Assembly (NCBI GenBank): GCA_029931535.1
Contig: JAQPZY010000272.1
Span: 1 to 64,000, forward strand
Length of the DNA stretch: 64,000 bases
DNA from: Margaritifera margaritifera
Lineage: Eukaryota > Mollusca > Bivalvia > Unionida > Margaritiferidae
Direction of reading: 5' to 3'
Position 1 is the first letter of the stretch. Every line of letters starts with the position of its first letter. The notes below the pieces were generated by a model that saw nothing but the letters and a program-made list of their open reading frames with translations, was not told the origin of the DNA and searched no databases. Made by a program: the position numbers and the translations under genes. This document shows, in pieces, positions 58,874-64,000 of this stretch.

Positions 58874-59500
58874 TCACCTTAACGCTTCTCCTAAAAGAGG
58901 TCCAGTAATCGATCCTAACAAAGGAGCATCCACTTGTAACAATGGTCCTGTCGAACGGGCATTTTTCTTTTGACTGATTGGCATTTTCTTTTTCACCATT
59001 AGTCGGAAACGTAACGATGTAGTCCTAATTGCTGTTTCTATATCTTGGTTAAAGGAACAGTTCCTTTCAAAGCATTCAAACAACATTCACATACGGTATC
59101 GATGATTTCTTTATGTTCTTTTCGAATGATTTGTTTTTGCATCGAGGCATTGGATTTAATAAGTACTGACAAAACATCACAATGTTGAGCTAAACGATGA
59201 CGGTCTCTTTGGACGTTGATGATGATGTGAACTTTGTGACATCTTTGTTCAGGAGGAAAACTGAAGTGAATCTTATCCAACACATCTTCTTTTTATACTG
59301 GAATTCGTCTCCACTGATTGAGGGGACGTGTGTTAACTTGAATTTAGGTACTTCTGGTGTTCTCAACATACTAAATCGTGCCTGGTCGTGTTTGGACAAA
59401 TCCAGTACACTTTGTAGCACGCTTGTTCTGTCTTATATATGTGTTGTAGAAGATGCAACTTCTTGGCTAAAGCAGCAAGAGCAAGAGCGGTAGATGAAAA
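58874..59500 (-). pseudogene. Small Polinton proteins upstream, frameshifted
   Basis: Three overlapping minus-strand frames form probably one or two genes. 59,500-59,300 has 'LHLLQHIYKT' and 'MLRTPEVPKFKLTHV'. 59,283-59,038 has 'LAQHCDVLSVLIKSNASMQ' and 'DTVCECCLNALKGTVPLT'. 59,086-58,874 has 'RFRLMVKKKMPISQKK' and a hydrophobic end 'GPLLQVDAPLLGSITGPLLG'. The Cys-rich 'LLKG.[IV]PL' motif with a basic region and a hydrophobic C-terminus is a pattern I recognise from a short protein of invertebrate Polintons. Function unknown. The polymerase that should lie beyond this end is missing. Confidence 0.5.
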
Positions 59501-60066
59501 AAGTAATGTAATTTTGGCGGTGACGGCTGCCCATAATAGTCATGTGGAAATGCATAATGTCCTAAAATAGATCCCGGTAGTCAGCCAATCAGATCACGAG
59601 AATGTATCATGTGATACAGTAATTGTTCGTTTTTCTGCTGACATATATCAGGGTTTGGTAGTAGAAAGACTTGTGTTTAATATGGCCAATCAAATGTATG
59701 TAGAATTAAATTAATATCATATAAAATAATCCTTCATCTCCATGAACAGTTATAGAGTTAATCAATACTTGGCCGCACAATGCACACACTATACATTGCT
59801 TTCCAATATACTGTTGGGAAAAAGAGATCACTTGAATAGTTTTGCTACTTCATGCTAGGTCATTTATTTGAGTAATCATCAGCAAACAAAGAATACAAGC
59901 TGAAATGTAATCAATAGTTTAATCCAAAACAAATTTAAATTTGGCCAGTATGGTCATATTTTGAAGTTATTACTATTTACATTAGTAAATGTTATACAGT
60001 GGTGATCATGAATCTGTCAGATTTGCTGAGATAAGCTAGAAGTCAAGTGTTTAGCCTGACCATAAT
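59501..60066. other. No gene seen; right end of the Polinton not found
   Basis: I could not identify a terminal inverted repeat here or a match to the left flank at 53.1-53.3 kb. Confidence 0.4.
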
Positions 60067-60440
60067 TATATAACACTCCCAACTAGCCAGCAGTACCAGT
60101 GGTCAGCAATACATTGTTAGTTGCAGTGTGCTAACATCACCCTAATTAAATAACACGCACAACTAACCAGCAATACCAGTGGTCAGGAATACATTGTTTG
60201 TTGCAGTGTGCTAACCTGACCATAATTATGTAATACTCACAGCTTGCCAGCAATACCAGTGGTCAGCAATCCATTTTTAGTTGAGTCGGGGCTCCAATTA
60301 TATTACACTCACTATTAACCAGCAATACCAGTGGTCAGCAATCCATTGTTAGTTGCAGTGTGCTAACCTGATCATAATTATATAACACTCGCAACTAGCC
60401 AGCAATACCAGTGGTCAGCAATCCATTTTTAGTTGAGCCG
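60067..60440. repeat. ~75-80-bp minisatellite, 5 copies
   Basis: 'ccagcaataccagtggtcag' with 'aatccattgttagttgcagt' and 'ctaacctgaccataattat' recurs five times at about 70-80 bp spacing, with some units carrying a 'gttgagtcggggctcc' variant. Confidence 0.9.
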
Positions 60441-63400
60441 GGAATCCATCAGTCATCAATGACAATTATTAATTGATCTCTGTGACAGAGATTGTTTCTT
60501 GGATGACGTGATGTTATTTGCAATAATTCATATTATTGCACAATTGTTAACTCACTGAATGGTTGTGCAATATCACAAATTATCATATGTGTCATGAAGC
60601 GTTTCTTTGTAGTCATGCAGCTGTGCACAGGTGATCATTAATATGAAATGTATGAAACAAGTCAAATAATTTCATATATGACAAAATGCCAGCATTAGCA
60701 GCAAAGATGTATTGGTTAATACTTAGTTTCAGATTCTTATATAAGGGATATTGTATTACTTAATGTCATTGCCAAGTTAACAGTATTGAAAACATGTCTG
60801 TCTCTCCTTTCTAAGCATTGAGAGATACAGGATCACTTTTTGGGTGTTGAGATTTTCAACAATGCTAAAGTTTTATGTTAACATTTGTGTAGTCAGATAC
60901 TGGGAGTACAATTCAATACAAACAGATGTAGTTGATAATCTGGATTTCACTGGTTTATAACTCCCGACAAAAGTAAGAATTATGTGATAAAAATAGTACA
61001 ATTCTATGTTCCTATCAAATGTTTGTGCTTGATTGTTCCTATGAAATATTTGAAAGTTACTGTTTGTGTATTGTCTAATTTCTTGAGTGAACAAGTTGTT
61101 CCAGCAGTGTGACCGACGAGCTTGCAAGTCAGCTACACCAAAGAGAAAAAAAATCGTCCACCAGGGATATGAGAGTACACCTACAATAACATATTTATGC
61201 AGACTTTCATTTATAATTAGCATAAGTTACCAGATCTTTTAACTTTACTAAATGGAGGAAATTACAAATATTGAAATAAGTATGATCTGGTGCTTCTTTA
61301 CTGAATTTCATTCATAATTTCAATCCTGACGCGCATGAATATATCAGGTGAGTAGAATGATGTCATAATGTAGAAGATTCTATGATGTCATAATGTCATC
61401 ATTCCCGTCCATATTGACGACGTATACAGGGAAGTCCTGTTCAATTGTCTCCTATCTTAAGTCTGTGTGACAAAATCAGAGTACATAATAATATTTTAAT
61501 TTGCAACATACTTTAAAATAATGCAATACAATTAAGGCTTTTCAGTAATGCATGTTCATAACTTTAGTGAAAGCAATTTGTGACCATTTATCTTTTTAAT
61601 TGACGATAAGGGACACATCTCTGTGGTCCTTTGATTGTCCTTTATATACAGGTTTCAATGTAAAACAAGTAAGACTGACCTGTGAGCAACAAATCTGCAT
61701 ATGATTTGGAATCTGACCATTTGAGATGCAAATTTGATCAAACTTAGTATCTATGACTGTAATATTAGTATCTTTGAGAAATGTTATCACAATCAACATT
61801 TGAGCATACTAACAAGATGATATGGCAATGGATTGTCATCCTTGCTTTTTCATAAGTTTAACAGCCCATCTGGAGATATATACTTGCACATCTACATACA
61901 TGTGTAATAACACTAAGGTCAAGCATATGTATACATATGTACATAAGTACTATGTCTCTGAACTTAAATGCAGGATCAAATGGTGAGAAAAAAAGTGATG
62001 CAAAATAAATTGTCCTCGCTATAAAACAAAATACCCAAGTATGAAAAGAATCCATCACATAGTTAAAATTATGTGAGCGAAAGAATAAATTTCACCAAAA
62101 CCTTAAGACAAATATTTGTATACCTAACTTTTACACCAGGGTAATAGGGGTAGTTGAGTACATTGCATAATGATTTATCTTTACTCAGTAATGAACAATA
62201 CAAAGAATAAATAGAAACAATCAAAACGTTTAGGACATAGATGCAAATGATAACCTCACCAAATACTTACTCAAGATTTTCTGAGACTGTGACCAAGATG
62301 CCAAGGTTATAGTCATGGGTGTGTCAAATAATGAATTGTCTTCAACAGCCACAGTGCAAACAGAACACATTGAGGTTTTAAGAAAATATAAATATATTAA
62401 ACTATTAAATAATAAATTAAAACTTTCACCAAAATATTAAAACTTATATTCAGAGACTGTGACCTTGACCCCCATAGGTCAAATAGTAAGGGTCACTAAA
62501 TGAAACTGTTTATTTGTATTTTTTCTGCACTATAATGATATATCCAGATTATGAATACAATCAATACAGGGAGATAGTAAATGTAAGCAAATGGAAAGCG
62601 TTAACAAAAGCCTAAACATCACTATTCTAAGAATGTGATTTGGATCCAAACTCTGGGTGAGAGAGACAATAAATCAAATTTTTAAATCAGTAAGATTGCT
62701 AAAAGTTTGATTCAGCATATAGAATTATATTAAAGTGTAGACATAAGTTAAAAAAGTTCCATTCTGTGTGTATGAGATCGAAATAAGGAATAAACATTCG
62801 TATTTAAAGCCAGATCAACCATATAAGATTAAATGGGTATGTAATGAACAAAAAATGGTACACAGAAATATTAAAAAGCTGTTTCAGACAGGTGAATTGC
62901 TGAAGAAATGTGCATGTCCAATGAATTCAAAGCTTGGGCAAGTAGACTTTGTCAATTGTTTCTTTCAACTTGAATAAGGATAATTTTCTGTCATTGTAAA
63001 TAGGTAATTGTGGAACAAGTTTAATGATAGTCCTCATAATAACAGAAATTTGCATCATTAAATACCAGTGTTATTACACTGTAGTTACCTGGACAGTTTA
63101 TTGTATGTTTATGGTATATATTTATGATAGCTAAAAAATCAGTTGGAATATTTGATAGAAATGTATCATCATGAATATAAGTTACATATTAATATGATGT
63201 AAATTTGGTGGGTTTTGACTAAATTGAACAGATTGATAAGATAAAAATAATTTTTTGTGCTAAGGTATATTTGTGGTTATGGAGGAAAAAGCTGTCTGAT
63301 GGAAAGTCGAGGCATTTCCTCCCATCTGCTCAGGTTGTCTAGTCACCCCTGGTCCATGACCGGTTAAGTTCCCCGTGTAACTTATCAGAGGGAAAAGTTC

Positions 63401-64000
63401 TGGTTGATGCATTGGTTCAGCTGATCACCAACAGTGTGAGGTTTATATATCACCAAGGAGTCGGTGCAGCTGGTGCAACTGCCTTTTAGGCCACTTGACA
63501 TACACACAAGCAGTTGATAGTAGAGAAAGATATCACAAACCAAAGGTTTACACCCGGTGCACTTGGTTCAAATGATATTATCATTTAATGCAGACGGGGG
63601 TTATAATGTCATTAGTGATAAAAAAAATATGTTTTGGGGGGATGGAGGTATATTACGTTAATGAAAGCAATTATTGTTCAAGTTAGAATACAATAGCGTA
63701 AAACCGCAATGGTGTTGTATAGGTTACTACTTGTTTCAAAATTTGCTGGGGTACCACGTTGCTGATGTAACCTGATTCCTTATGTGGTCGTTAGACTATG
63801 CAATTGGTTGGCACATGAAGTATATATTTCCCAGTTCCAGTTTTCAATGGTGAAACTAAACGTAAGGGTGGAGCAGGTTGAATTGGATGAATTCACCTAA
63901 ATTTTATTTTGGTTCTATTGTTCAATCCATTGTTGGATTGAATATGTTCTCAGTGTAGTTACTTGATCGTGCATATATTGCTACTAAAAGTTCCGGTTCA
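60441..64000. other. 3.5 kb without recognisable gene
   Basis: AT-rich. Two short related patches with 'gagactgtgacc' (62,283 and 62,455) and a small duplication of 'gatgtcataatgt' (61,350-61,400) are seen. The ORF at 62,768-62,977 (69 codons, Lys-rich) has no recognised domain and could be chance. No TIR, LTR or RNA gene. Confidence 0.45.

Noticed and set aside
62768..62977. 69-codon Lys-rich ORF at the right end
   Set aside because: No domain, no splice or repeat context; length is within chance for AT-rich DNA.

Overview
The window looks like repeat-rich intergenic or intronic DNA from an invertebrate animal. It is AT-rich, has no operons, and carries long (TA)n, (GA)n, (GT)n and poly-C/poly-G tracts. 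It is packed with eukaryote-specific mobile elements: Polinton/Maverick, a pogo/Tigger-type transposase, a Crypton-like tyrosine recombinase, non-LTR retrotransposon fragments, LTRs and MITE-like elements. This mixture, including repeated 'gactgtgacc' motifs near 62.3-62.5 kb, suggests a mollusc, probably a bivalve. That is an inference; no marker gene proves it. I found no convincing intact host protein-coding gene, tRNA or rRNA.

Layout. 1-12.36 kb is a tandem array of a non-coding, AT-rich unit of about 1.86 kb (at least six copies). It ends in a 3.09-kb TIR element with a TA target duplication (12,361-15,452), beyond which a shortened piece of the unit continues to about 15.7 kb. 15.7-25.5 kb holds two retroposon tails, an LTR (18,840-19,603), a MITE-like element (20.67-21.38 kb), an inverted partial copy of the 3.09-kb element (23.72-24.93 kb) and the C-terminus of a non-LTR reverse transcriptase. 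28.0-31.0 kb is a decayed pogo/Tigger-type transposon. 34.0-34.7 kb holds the C-terminal part of a Crypton-like recombinase.

35.9-41.2 kb is the best structured part. An integrase-like (rve/DDE) gene on the minus strand is split by a 4,885-bp DNA transposon with GGGCCRTCC termini and a 4-bp duplication (CTCA). That transposon has its own broken transposase gene, and two further insertions sit inside it: an LTR with ATGT duplications and a roughly 395-bp MITE-like element with TGCC duplications. Removing the big element restores the reading frame of the split gene.

41.2-42.9 kb has a 21-bp minisatellite, an interrupted reverse transcriptase fragment and degenerate tandem repeats. 43.1-59.5 kb is a graveyard of at least two Polinton/Maverick (adintovirus-like) elements, mostly on the minus strand. 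The better preserved copy (53.27-59.5 kb) keeps recognisable remains of integrase with chromodomain, a small membrane protein, penton-like minor capsid, core-like protein, major capsid and adenain-like protease, all with stops and frameshifts. A second set (43.1-51.05 kb) has a protease with its catalytic residues intact, several small ORFs, an integrase C-terminus and, on the plus strand, a piece of protein-primed DNA polymerase B. A third LTR of the same family is inserted at a protease fragment (43,200-44,131). 59.5-64 kb has an 80-bp minisatellite and otherwise nothing recognisable.

No element here looks fully functional. I see no clear new biological system; the most informative content is the dated, nested insertion history and the unclassified transposase at 37.3-39.8 kb.
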